A stretch of DNA of 64,000 nucleotides from Pseudomonadaceae bacterium (GTDB lineage: Bacteria > Pseudomonadota > Gammaproteobacteria > Pseudomonadales > Pseudomonadaceae), in assembly GCA_900766265.1 (NCBI GenBank), contig CAAFUS010000013.1, forward strand, positions 620,001-684,000, read 5' to 3'. The position numbers and the translations under genes are program-made. The first letter of the stretch is position 1. Each line of letters starts with the position of its first letter. This document shows, piece after piece, positions 1 through 7,325 of the stretch. The notes under the pieces were generated by a model that saw nothing but the letters and a program-made list of their open reading frames with translations, was not told the origin of the DNA and did not search any database.

Positions 1-117
1 CATCAGGGCCGGCATCTCGGATTCGGCGATGATGATTTCGCGACGGCCCCAGTCGGCCAGGGAAATGTCGGCGACCTTGTAGTCGTTGAAACCTGCAGGC
101 GTGAGTACAGCGCTCAT
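1..117 (-). CDS. ahcY: Adenosylhomocysteinase (SAH hydrolase), N-terminal fragment
   Basis: Only the first 39 codons lie in the window; the gene runs off the left edge. The visible N-terminus (MSAVLTPAGFNDYKVADISL, then ADWGRREIIIAESEMPALM) is the conserved start of bacterial S-adenosylhomocysteine hydrolase. This cytosolic NAD-dependent enzyme splits SAH to homocysteine and adenosine and so relieves product inhibition of methyltransferases. The identification is reinforced by an SAH-riboswitch-like leader and promoter directly upstream on the same strand. NAD-binding and catalytic residues are outside the window and cannot be checked. Confidence 0.93.
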   Translation of the reverse strand, partial: MSAVLTPAGFNDYKVADISLADWGRREIIIAESEMPALM

Positions 118-205
118 GAATGTCTTCTCCGTTCTCGGTCAGGTACGGACGTGCGAGTAGCGTTCGGTCGACGGGCGTCGCTCGGGCGTTCTGCTCATGT
201 GTCCG

Positions 206-294
206 TTGGGCGCCGTTGATGCGTTTCTGTGAAAACGCCCCATCCGAGCCTGACAGGTCAACCAGAAACTGGTGCCTGCTGCAGCGCCCCTCGG
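206..294 (-). promoter_or_regulatory. SAH riboswitch in the ahcY leader
   Basis: Read on the minus strand, the leader begins CCGAGGGGCGCUGCAGCAGG. It continues through a hairpin ACCAG-UUU-CUGGU to CAGGCUCGG, then a perfect GCGUUU/AAACGC hairpin, and ends AACGGCGCCC. CCGAG pairs with CUCGG (P1), and GGGCGC pairs with GCGCCC to form the pseudoknot, which is the architecture and conserved core of the SAH riboswitch family. SAH binding is known to switch ahcY expression on in this family. The element lies about 88 nt before the ahcY start codon, and its 88-nt spacer probably holds the expression platform. Confidence 0.9.
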
Positions 295-341
295 ACAGGT
301 GGCGGGTACGGCCGGGCAGCGCCGGCGCGTAATGACGGGCG

Positions 342-370
342 ATTATAGCGGGCCGGCGACAACTGCCCAA
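342..370 (-). promoter_or_regulatory. Sigma70 promoter of ahcY
   Basis: On the minus strand, TTGGGC (370-365) is followed after exactly 17 nt by a perfect TATAAT (347-342). Transcription would start near 335, about 40 nt before the riboswitch begins. Position and spacing fit the housekeeping promoter of the riboswitch-controlled ahcY transcript. Confidence 0.8.
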
Positions 371-483
371 GGTTTTCCGTCGCAGGCCTGCCCAATTGCC
401 AAATCAGGCCATAGCCAGGCTTCATGAGCCAGCGGCTGGATGCTCTGGCAAGCTGGTCGGCGAATCAGAAGAGGAGAAGCCGG

Positions 484-888
484 ATGAATTTTCATACGCG
501 CAAATGGGTCAAGCCCGAGGACCTCAACCCCAACGGCACGCTGTTCGGCGGCAGCTTGCTCAAATGGGTCGACGAAGAAGCCGCCATCTACGCCATCGTT
601 CAGCTCGGCAACCAGCGGGTGGTGACCAAGTTCATCTCCGAGATCAATTTCGTCAGCTCTGCGCGTCAGAGCGACATCATCGAGCTAGGCATCACCGCGA
701 CCGAGTTCGGCCGTACCTCGATCACGCTGCGCTGCGAAGTGCGCAACAAGATCACTCGAAAGAGCCTGCTGACCATCGACCGCATCGTCTTCGTCAACCT
801 CGGCGAGGATGGGCTGCCGGCGCCCCATGGCAAGACGCAGATCACCTACATCCAGGACCAGTTCAAGGACGACGCGACTTCATCCTGA
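484..888 (+). CDS. Acyl-CoA thioesterase, hotdog fold (YciA-like)
   Basis: This 134-residue protein begins MNFHTRKWVKPEDLNPNGTL. It carries the hotdog features NPNGTLFGG (about residues 13-21) followed by the acidic stretch WVDEEAA, as in YciA/BFIT-type acyl-CoA thioesterases that hydrolyse acyl-CoA in the cytosol. The ATG at 484 is preferred over an in-frame ATG at 424 because GAGGAG lies 7-10 nt ahead of it and homologues start here. It is transcribed divergently from ahcY and converges on the antiporter gene with a 3-nt gap. Substrate chain length cannot be read from the sequence. Confidence 0.8.
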   Translation: MNFHTRKWVKPEDLNPNGTLFGGSLLKWVDEEAAIYAIVQLGNQRVVTKFISEINFVSSARQSDIIELGITATEFGRTSITLRCEVRNKITRKSLLTIDRIVFVNLGEDGLPAPHGKTQITYIQDQFKDDATSS

Positions 889-891
889 GCT

Positions 892-2139
892 TCAGGGCTG
901 GCTGCACCGGGCGCAGATGCGCCTGACCAGCCGGCCGATTGTCAGGCCCTGTACGAGAATGGAAAACAGCACCACCAGGTAGGTGATGTTGAGCAGCAGG
1001 TTGCGCTCCTCGCTCGAGGGCAGCGCCAGCACCAGCGCTACCGAGATGCCGCCACGCAGGCCTCCCCAGGTGAGAATGCTCGCGGTGCCTTCCGGCAGGG
1101 CCTTGCCGACGAGGCGCAGGGTGAGCACGGGTGGGCCCACCGTCGCCAGCCGGGTGGCGAGGATCAGCAGCGTCACGCAGAGCGCGATCAACAGGTACTG
1201 GCCGCTGAACGGCAGCAGCACCAGCTCCATTCCGATCAGCACGAAGAGCACCGCGTTAAGGATCTCGTCGAGCAGTTCCCAAAAGTTGTCGAGGTTCTCC
1301 CGGGTTCGTTCGGACATCGCGTGGCGTCGGCCCTGGTTACCGATGATCAACCCCGCCACCACCATCGCGATTGGGCCGGAGACGTGCAGGTGGGTGGCCA
1401 GGGCGTAGCCACCGAGGACCAGGGCCAGGGTCAGCAGGACCTCTACCTGGTACTGGTCGATGCTTTTGAGCAGAGCGAAGGTGACCGCGCCGAGCAGCCC
1501 GCCCAGCAGGATGCCGCCGCCGGCTTCTTCGAAGAACAGCCAGATCGCCTCGCCGACGCCCGGGGCTTCTCCGCGGGCGAGCACGCCGAGCAGCACGGTG
1601 AAGACCACTACCGCCACCCCGTCGTTGAACAGCGACTCGCCGACGATGGTGGTCTCCAGCGATTTCGGTGCGCCGGCCGAACGCATGATGCCGAGCACCG
1701 CGATCGGGTCGGTGGGTGAGATCAGCGCGCCGAACAGCAGGCAATGGATGAGCGGAATCTGGCTGCCGAACAGGCTAAGCAGCCACCAGGTGCCCAGGCC
1801 GATCGCGGCGGTGGAGATGAGCACGCCGAGCGTGGCCAGCAGGCCGATCGACCAACGGTGGGCTCGCAGGTCGAGCAGGTTGATGTGCAATGCGCCGGCG
1901 AACAACAGGAACGACAGCATGCCGTCCATTAGCAGGTGGTTGAAGTCGATACTGCCGATCAGGGTTTCGATCTGTCGTTCCAATGCCGGCAGCCCGAGCA
2001 GCGTCAGCGCGTGCAGTGCCAGGGAGAACAGTAGCGCCGTAGCCATGACACCGATGGTCGGCGGCAGGCCGACGAAGCGATAGTTGAGATAGGCGAAGAG
2101 GGCGGTGAGGCTGATGAAGACGGCTGCGATTTCCAGCAT
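892..2139 (-). CDS. Na+(K+)/H+ antiporter, CPA1 family
   Basis: The 415-residue protein is almost entirely hydrophobic with about 12 predicted membrane segments. The signature stretches are ALISPTDPIAVLGIMR and VGESLFNDGVAVV, where the Asp of FND is the conserved ion-binding aspartate of CPA1 antiporters (NhaP/NHE type). A later WGGLRGGISVALVLALP is also typical. The protein exchanges cytoplasmic cations for protons across the inner membrane. There is no long cytoplasmic regulatory tail. Na+ versus K+ specificity is not deducible from the sequence. Confidence 0.88.
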   Translation of the reverse strand: MLEIAAVFISLTALFAYLNYRFVGLPPTIGVMATALLFSLALHALTLLGLPALERQIETLIGSIDFNHLLMDGMLSFLLFAGALHINLLDLRAHRWSIGLLATLGVLISTAAIGLGTWWLLSLFGSQIPLIHCLLFGALISPTDPIAVLGIMRSAGAPKSLETTIVGESLFNDGVAVVVFTVLLGVLARGEAPGVGEAIWLFFEEAGGGILLGGLLGAVTFALLKSIDQYQVEVLLTLALVLGGYALATHLHVSGPIAMVVAGLIIGNQGRRHAMSERTRENLDNFWELLDEILNAVLFVLIGMELVLLPFSGQYLLIALCVTLLILATRLATVGPPVLTLRLVGKALPEGTASILTWGGLRGGISVALVLALPSSEERNLLLNITYLVVLFSILVQGLTIGRLVRRICARCSQP

Positions 2140-2338
2140 GGGAACTCCTGCAAGGGCTGCAGCAGTTGACCCGGGCGGGCCGTTTTTGTGCCGGAATGTT
2201 TCGAGTTCCGCGCGACCTGCTCAGGCCCGCGAGCCCGGAGGGCGGTGCCGGAAGCGAACTCCAGCGGGTGGCGTTCAGTCGAATCAGAACAGCGTCGGCG
2301 GCGTTCGCCGAGCGCAACGCTTCTCCAGGAGATCTGCG

Positions 2339-2773
2339 ATGAGTCCTGTTCTGCGCGTCCTGCTGTTGACCCTGTGCGGCCTGTTCGCCCTGCCTGCCGC
2401 CGCCAATTCCTGTTACGTCACGGCCCACACCTCCGGCGCCGTTCCGGCCCCGGTCAACCAGGAATACTGCTTCGAGCACCGGGGCACCGACAACGACTCC
2501 ATCGATTGGGCATGTCGCGACCGCGAGGATGTACGCAACGCCCGCCATGAAGTCCGCGACAGCTGTCCGGCCGGTGCGATCGGCACCTGCACCGCCGCGC
2601 TGACCCCCGAGACCCTGGCCAACGAGCGTGCCACGGGCAGCCAGACCGCGGGCCAGACGCTGCCCACCACCGTGCCGGAGACGGCGCAGATCGTGACGCA
2701 CCACTACAAGGTGTCCGACGAGGCGCAGGCCAAGGTCGACTGCGAAAGCGCCGGCGGCAAGTGGACGCAGTAA
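2339..2773 (+). CDS. Secreted small protein of unknown function
   Basis: The 144-residue protein starts MSPVLRVLLLTLCGLFALPA and has a classical signal peptide likely cut after AAA-NS. The mature part has six cysteines, suggesting disulfides in the periplasm, and ends CESAGGKWTQ. I do not recognise a named family. The ATG at 2339 is chosen because AGGAGA lies 8 nt upstream and the signal peptide starts there; longer in-frame starts run into non-conserved sequence opposite the antiporter gene. It is transcribed away from the antiporter gene. Confidence 0.65.
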   Translation: MSPVLRVLLLTLCGLFALPAAANSCYVTAHTSGAVPAPVNQEYCFEHRGTDNDSIDWACRDREDVRNARHEVRDSCPAGAIGTCTAALTPETLANERATGSQTAGQTLPTTVPETAQIVTHHYKVSDEAQAKVDCESAGGKWTQ

Positions 2774-2842
2774 CGGTTGCGCGCTTGGTTTGATTGGCCC
2801 GGGCGGGGATAATCGCGGGCTTTGTCAGGCTTGAGGTATCCG

Positions 2843-3289
2843 ATGAAGCGCACCCTGATGGCCGCGGCACTGCTGGGAACTCTGGCCCTGGGAGGCTGCG
2901 ACCGCGTCGATCCCGATTCGCCCCAAGGCAAGCGCAGCGCAATTTTCAAGGAGATGCTCAAGGTCAGTGAAGATCTGGGGGGCATGTTGCGCGGGCGTCT
3001 GCCGTTCGACGCCGGGCGTTTCGCCGAGGGGGCAGTCGAACTGGACCGCCTGTCGCGCCAGCCCTGGCAATACTTTCCCGAGCAGCGCGACGGCCACAGC
3101 ACTGCGCGTGACGATGTCTGGGCGCGTCAGGAGCGCTTCCAGGCGCTGGCGCGGCAGATGGAGGCGGCCACCGCTGCGCTGGTCGCCGCGACCAGCCAGA
3201 CACCCATGAAGCCCGCGCAGGTTCGGCCTGCGCTGCAGCAGGTCGAAGACGGTTGCGAGGCCTGTCACCGCGAGTTTCGCGCCTACTGA
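2843..3289 (+). CDS. Cytochrome c'-like lipoprotein
   Basis: The 148-residue protein has a lipoprotein signal peptide with lipobox LGGC (Cys about residue 19). It ends with a c-type haem motif C-E-A-C-H in GCEACHREFRAY. A single CXXCH at the extreme C-terminus after a helical body matches the cytochrome c'/c556 family (PF01322-like). The protein should sit in the periplasm, anchored to a membrane by lipid and carrying one covalent haem. Cytochromes c' bind small gases such as NO, but no partner gene shows its role here. It overlaps the convergent DUF1090 gene by 7 nt. Confidence 0.75.
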   Translation: MKRTLMAAALLGTLALGGCDRVDPDSPQGKRSAIFKEMLKVSEDLGGMLRGRLPFDAGRFAEGAVELDRLSRQPWQYFPEQRDGHSTARDDVWARQERFQALARQMEAATAALVAATSQTPMKPAQVRPALQQVEDGCEACHREFRAY

Positions 3290-3672
3290 CTGCTCGACTC
3301 CTTGCGCGCTGCTTCCAGCCAGCGGCGTGCCGTATCGAGCTGACGCTGGCGCAGCTCGATACGGCCTGCATCACCGCCGGCCAGTGCTTCGCGCAGTTGC
3401 GCCTCACGCTGCCTGACCAGCTGGTTAGCCTGCTCGATCACCAGTCGATTGGCCTGCAGGGGCTGCATGCCTCGACAGCGGACGTTGAGCGCCTTCAGGC
3501 GCGCCTCCAGCTCGGTCTGGGTGACCCGGTCGCCCAACAGGCGCGCCTGATGGAGCTGCTCGCTGATGCCCTGTCGCTGCGCGCTGCAGCTTTCGGTACG
3601 CGCCTTGGCGGGCAGCGTGGCGCCGATGAACAGGCTGGCGGCGAACAGGGTCGACAGACGCCGGAGAGGCAT
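3283..3672 (-). CDS. DUF1090 family periplasmic protein
   Basis: The 129-residue protein has a signal peptide (MPLRRLSTLFAASLFIGATL, cleavage near AKA). The rest is a charged, Gln/Arg/Glu-rich, strongly helical body with two cysteines (Cys29 and Cys67). This matches the DUF1090 (YqjC-like) family. The function is unknown, though family members sit in the periplasm and look coiled-coil. Its 3' end overlaps the convergent cytochrome c' gene by 7 nt. ligB lies downstream on the same strand, across a gap of about 60 nt. Confidence 0.7.
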   Translation of the reverse strand: MPLRRLSTLFAASLFIGATLPAKARTESCSAQRQGISEQLHQARLLGDRVTQTELEARLKALNVRCRGMQPLQANRLVIEQANQLVRQREAQLREALAGGDAGRIELRQRQLDTARRWLEAARKESSSQ

Positions 3673-3733
3673 GAAGGGGTTCCCGATAGAAGTCGAGGTC
3701 TGTCGACTCCCGTTTGGCCTGGAAGTGCCCTCC

Positions 3734-5413
3734 TCAGAAGCCTACGATGCCCGTAGCCCTCAGTCGCGCCGCCAGTGCCGCCACCTCCGGGTCGTTGAAC
3801 AAGGCATGCAGCTGGCGCGCCCGGCCCGGGCCGATGCCGGTTTGCTCGGCCCATTGCGCCTGGCTGCGGGCGGCCAGGTCTGCCCAGGTGGGCTCGCCCG
3901 CCAGCTCGATCCCCGGCGGAAGGCCGAGCCCGGCCAGCCAGCGGGCGAAGGGGCGTTGGCGCGCTTCGTCGAAGCGTTGCTTCAGTGCGGCGGCGCGTAC
4001 CGATCCCATGCCCGGCAGCTCGGCCAGCTGTGTGCTGTCGAGGCTCAGCCAGTCGGCAAGATCGGTGACCAGCCCCGCCTCAAGTAGCGACCGCCAGGTT
4101 TCCGGCCCCACGCCGGGCAACGCCAGGCCTTGCTTGCCGCCCAGCCACGCCAGGCGCGCCAGGAACTGGGCTTCGCAGCCCGGCTCCGGTCGCCAGCAGC
4201 TGAGCGGATGGTGGCGCGCGGGATCGGGCACCGTCACGGCCTGGCGCTGCGTGGCCCGCCAGATCACCCCGTCCAGGCGCGGAACTGTCAGGCCGGCGAG
4301 GGCGACCGCCACCTGGTCGCCGGGGCGGATATCGAGGGCTCGCCAACGCTGGAGCGACCCCACGCTCAGCTGTGTGACGCGGCGCCCGTCGAGAATGACC
4401 GGCTCGATGCCCAGCATCGGAGTGATCCTCCCGGTGCGGCCGATCTTGAAGGTCACCTGGCGGACTTCGGCCAGCGCGGTGATCACCGGGTACTTCCAGG
4501 CCGCCGCCCAGGATGGCGGCTCGGCTCGCCAGCGGCTGGCCTCGGGCCGGCGCGCCTGTTTCAGCACTACACCATCACTGGCGAAGGGTAGGGCGTCTCG
4601 GTACCAGTGGTCGCGCCAGTGGCGCGCCTCGGCGATGGTACTCAGGGGCTGGCTGAGCCGCGCGGTATCGGCGAACCCCATGGCGGTTAGGCCCTGCAGG
4701 CGTGCCTGCATATCGTCCGGGCCGTTCGGCCAGTCCCAGACGAACAGGTCGATGCCCGCGGCTTCTTCCGGGGAAAGCCGCTGGCGCGCCATTAGCCCGG
4801 CGACCTTGCTGCGCGCGCCGGTTCCGCCGGCGGCGGCCTGGACGTGGCCGGGCAGTCGCCAGTACAGCTCACCCTGGAGGATCACTGGTTCGCCCAGCGG
4901 CAGGTGCTGAACCACTCGCGGCAACTGGCGCACCCGGGCGGTCCAGTCCTGCCCGCTGCGCCCGTCGCCACGGCTGATGGCCTGCTGGAGGTTCCCGTCC
5001 CGGTAGACCAGGGTCACGGCCACGCCGTCTACCTTGGGCTGGATCCAGAGCTCCTTTCGGCTGGCCATCCAATGCGCAACCTCGGCTTCGTCGGCAAGCT
5101 TGGCCAAGCCGGTCTGCATCACCGGATGAAGCCGTTCGCCGCCCTGGCCCGCCAGCGGGTCGAGTGGCGCCTGCGCCTGGTCGGCGAAGCAGCGTCGCCA
5201 GCCTTCGAGGCGCGCGCGGGCCTGGTCATAGACCTCGTCCGGCACCAGCGACTGGCCACGGCCGTGATAGGCGGCGTCCCAGGCGGCGATCTTGGCGTCG
5301 AGGGCAGCGATCTCGCGGACGGCGTGGGACGGCTCCCAGTCGGGGCAGGGGGCGGCGAAGAGCGGAACGCACGGTGACGTCAGCACGATGGCCAACAGGG
5401 TGGGTCGTATCAT
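3734..5413 (-). CDS. ligB: NAD-dependent DNA ligase LigB
   Basis: The 559-residue protein has the adenylation motif KVDG (Lys127), followed by VTLVYRDG and SRGDGRSGQDW of the nucleotidyltransferase domain. An OB-fold region (about 320-390) and helix-hairpin-helix segments (for example ELPGMGSVRAAALKQRF) follow. The length matches LigB (about 560), which lacks the BRCT domain of LigA. NAD-dependent ligases seal nicks in duplex DNA. Oddly, the N-terminus (MIRPTLLAIVLTSPCVPLFA) looks like a signal peptide and is followed by a cysteine pair in the mature part. This has been noted in other LigB proteins and leaves its location unclear. Confidence 0.9.
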   Translation of the reverse strand: MIRPTLLAIVLTSPCVPLFAAPCPDWEPSHAVREIAALDAKIAAWDAAYHGRGQSLVPDEVYDQARARLEGWRRCFADQAQAPLDPLAGQGGERLHPVMQTGLAKLADEAEVAHWMASRKELWIQPKVDGVAVTLVYRDGNLQQAISRGDGRSGQDWTARVRQLPRVVQHLPLGEPVILQGELYWRLPGHVQAAAGGTGARSKVAGLMARQRLSPEEAAGIDLFVWDWPNGPDDMQARLQGLTAMGFADTARLSQPLSTIAEARHWRDHWYRDALPFASDGVVLKQARRPEASRWRAEPPSWAAAWKYPVITALAEVRQVTFKIGRTGRITPMLGIEPVILDGRRVTQLSVGSLQRWRALDIRPGDQVAVALAGLTVPRLDGVIWRATQRQAVTVPDPARHHPLSCWRPEPGCEAQFLARLAWLGGKQGLALPGVGPETWRSLLEAGLVTDLADWLSLDSTQLAELPGMGSVRAAALKQRFDEARQRPFARWLAGLGLPPGIELAGEPTWADLAARSQAQWAEQTGIGPGRARQLHALFNDPEVAALAARLRATGIVGF

Positions 5414-5616
5414 GGGAGCATCCTTGCTCGGTTAGACGAACGGGCGTGGGCCCGGTAGGGCGACTGGCGGCTCAGGGCGTCCTGCCCCGTCGGCGAAGGG
5501 ACCGGTTCGGGCCCCGCCTTCGACGTCCAAAAACCGCTCGCGAGGTTTTTACACCGCCTGCTTGCCGGCTTTTTCTCTACAATCGCGCACCTCTATGTAT
5601 CCGGAGAAACGCTCCT

Positions 5617-6543
5617 GTGCAATCCGTAATCTCCATCGAGGCACTCACCAAGACCTACGCGTCGGGTCATCCGGCGCTCAAGCGCATCGACCTCGAGATC
5701 CGCAAGGGCGAGATCTTCGCGCTGCTGGGCCCGAATGGCGCCGGTAAGACCACCTTGATCAGCATCATCTGCGGCATCGTCAACCCGGGCACCGGAAGGG
5801 TGCTGGTCGACGGCCACGACATCATCGACGACTACCGAGCGGCTCGCTCCAAGATCGGGCTGGTGCCTCAGGAACTCTTCAACGAAGGCTTCGAAAGCGT
5901 CTGGGCCACCGTGCGTTTCTCGCGCGGACTCTTCGGTAAGGCACCCAACGATGCCTACCTCGAACAGCTGCTTCGTGACCTGTCGCTGTGGGACAAGCGC
6001 AGCGCCCGGATTATGGAGCTGTCCGGCGGCATGAAGCGCCGGGTAATGATCGCCAAGGCGCTGTCCCACGAGCCGAGCATCCTCTTTCTCGACGAGCCCA
6101 CCGCGGGCGTCGACGTGGAGTTGCGCCGTGACATGTGGGAGATGGTGCGCAAGCTTCGCGAGCGGGGCGTGACCATCATCCTCACCACGCATTACATCGA
6201 GGAGGCCGAGGAAATGGCCGACCGCATCGGGGTGATCCGCAAGGGCGAGATCATCCTGGTGGAGGACAAGGACCGCCTGATGACCCAGCTCGGCAAAAAG
6301 CAGCTGACCCTGCAGCTGCAGCGCCCCCTCGCGGCGATACCGGCGGAGCTCGGCGACTACCCGCTGGCGCTGACCGACGACGGCCACGCGCTGGTCTACA
6401 CCTTCGACACGCAACGCGAGCACACCGGGATCGCCGAGCTGCTGCGCAGCCTGGCTGCCCACGACATCGACTACAAGGACCTGCAGACCTCGCAGAGTTC
6501 GCTCGAGGAAATCTTCGTCAACCTGGTGAGGGCTCGCCCATGA
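5617..6543 (+). CDS. ABC-2 exporter ATP-binding protein
   Basis: This 308-residue ATPase has Walker A GPNGAGKT (38-45), signature LSGGMKRR, Walker B ILFLDEPTAGVD and switch His in LTTHYIEEAEEMADR. It is the DrrA/NodI-type subunit that powers an exporter. The GTG at 5617 is chosen because GGAG lies 10 nt ahead and family similarity begins at VQSVISIE; a longer reading frame upstream is opposite ligB and not protein-like. A TACAAT at 5578-5583 could be its -10 element. It overlaps the permease start by four bases (ATGA), indicating translational coupling. The exported substrate is unknown. Confidence 0.9.
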   Translation: MQSVISIEALTKTYASGHPALKRIDLEIRKGEIFALLGPNGAGKTTLISIICGIVNPGTGRVLVDGHDIIDDYRAARSKIGLVPQELFNEGFESVWATVRFSRGLFGKAPNDAYLEQLLRDLSLWDKRSARIMELSGGMKRRVMIAKALSHEPSILFLDEPTAGVDVELRRDMWEMVRKLRERGVTIILTTHYIEEAEEMADRIGVIRKGEIILVEDKDRLMTQLGKKQLTLQLQRPLAAIPAELGDYPLALTDDGHALVYTFDTQREHTGIAELLRSLAAHDIDYKDLQTSQSSLEEIFVNLVRARP

Positions 6544-7301
6544 ACGTCTATGCGGTACGTGCCATCTACCTGTTCGAACTCGCCCGGGCGTGGCGCACGC
6601 TGATGCAGAGCATCGCCACGCCGGTGATCTCCACGTCGTTGTATTTCGTGGTGTTCGGCTCGGCGATCGGCTCCAACATGAACCAGATCCACGGCGTCAG
6701 CTACGCCGCGTTCATCGTGCCTGGCCTGATCATGATGATGCTGCTCAGCGAGAGCATCTCCAACGCCTCGTTCGGCATCTATATGCCGCGTTATTCCGGG
6801 ACCATCTACGAGGTGTTGTCGGCGCCGGTGTCCTACGTCGAGATCCTGATCGGCTATGTCGGCGCGGCCGCCACCAAGTCGGTGGTGCTCGGGCTGCTGA
6901 TCCTGGTGACGGCGCGGGTGTTCGTCGACTATCGCATTGAGCATCCGCTGTGGATGGCGCTCTTTTTGGTGCTAACGGCGGTGACCTTCAGCCTGTTCGG
7001 CTTCATCATCGGCGTCTGGGCCAACGGCTGGGAAAAGCTGCAGATCGTCCCCGCGCTGATCGTCACGCCGCTGGCCTTTCTCGGCGGCAGTTTCTATTCG
7101 ATCGAGATGCTGCCCGACGTCTGGCAGAAGATCGCCCTGCTCAACCCGGTGGTCTACCTGATCAGCGGGTTCCGCTGGAGCTTCTACGGGGTTTCCGACG
7201 TGCATCCGGCCATCAGTCTAGGGATGACCTTCGGCTTCCTGGCGGTCTGCCTGGGGCTGGTGTGGTGGATCTTCAAGACCGGCTACCGGCTCAAGAACTG
7301 A
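6540..7301 (+). CDS. ABC-2 type exporter permease
   Basis: The 253-residue protein begins MNVYAVRAIYLFELARAWRT and has six hydrophobic segments. It carries the ABC-2 signature region around GGSFYSIEMLPDVWQKIALL and NPVVYLISGFRWSFYG. It partners the preceding ATPase, with its ATG overlapping that gene's TGA. The pair is a complete half-size exporter of the DrrAB/NodIJ kind in the inner membrane. Function in resistance or envelope export is possible, but nothing nearby indicates a substrate. Confidence 0.88.
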   Translation: MNVYAVRAIYLFELARAWRTLMQSIATPVISTSLYFVVFGSAIGSNMNQIHGVSYAAFIVPGLIMMMLLSESISNASFGIYMPRYSGTIYEVLSAPVSYVEILIGYVGAAATKSVVLGLLILVTARVFVDYRIEHPLWMALFLVLTAVTFSLFGFIIGVWANGWEKLQIVPALIVTPLAFLGGSFYSIEMLPDVWQKIALLNPVVYLISGFRWSFYGVSDVHPAISLGMTFGFLAVCLGLVWWIFKTGYRLKN

Positions 7302-7302
7302 C

Positions 7303-7323
7303 GGCGGGGCGCTCGGCCCCGCC
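7303..7323. terminator. GC-rich hairpin between convergent genes
   Basis: GGCGGGGC and GCCCCGCC form a perfect 8-bp stem with a 5-nt loop, filling the 24-nt gap between the exporter permease and the convergent debranching-enzyme gene. There is no T-tract on either side, so it is only a probable bidirectional terminator. Confidence 0.5.
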
Positions 7324-7325
7324 TG

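Noticed and set aside
120..332. Plus-strand open frame of 70 codons in the ahcY leader
   Set aside because: It lies opposite the riboswitch and promoter of ahcY, lacks a good ribosome-binding site, and its Arg/Ser-rich product resembles no protein.
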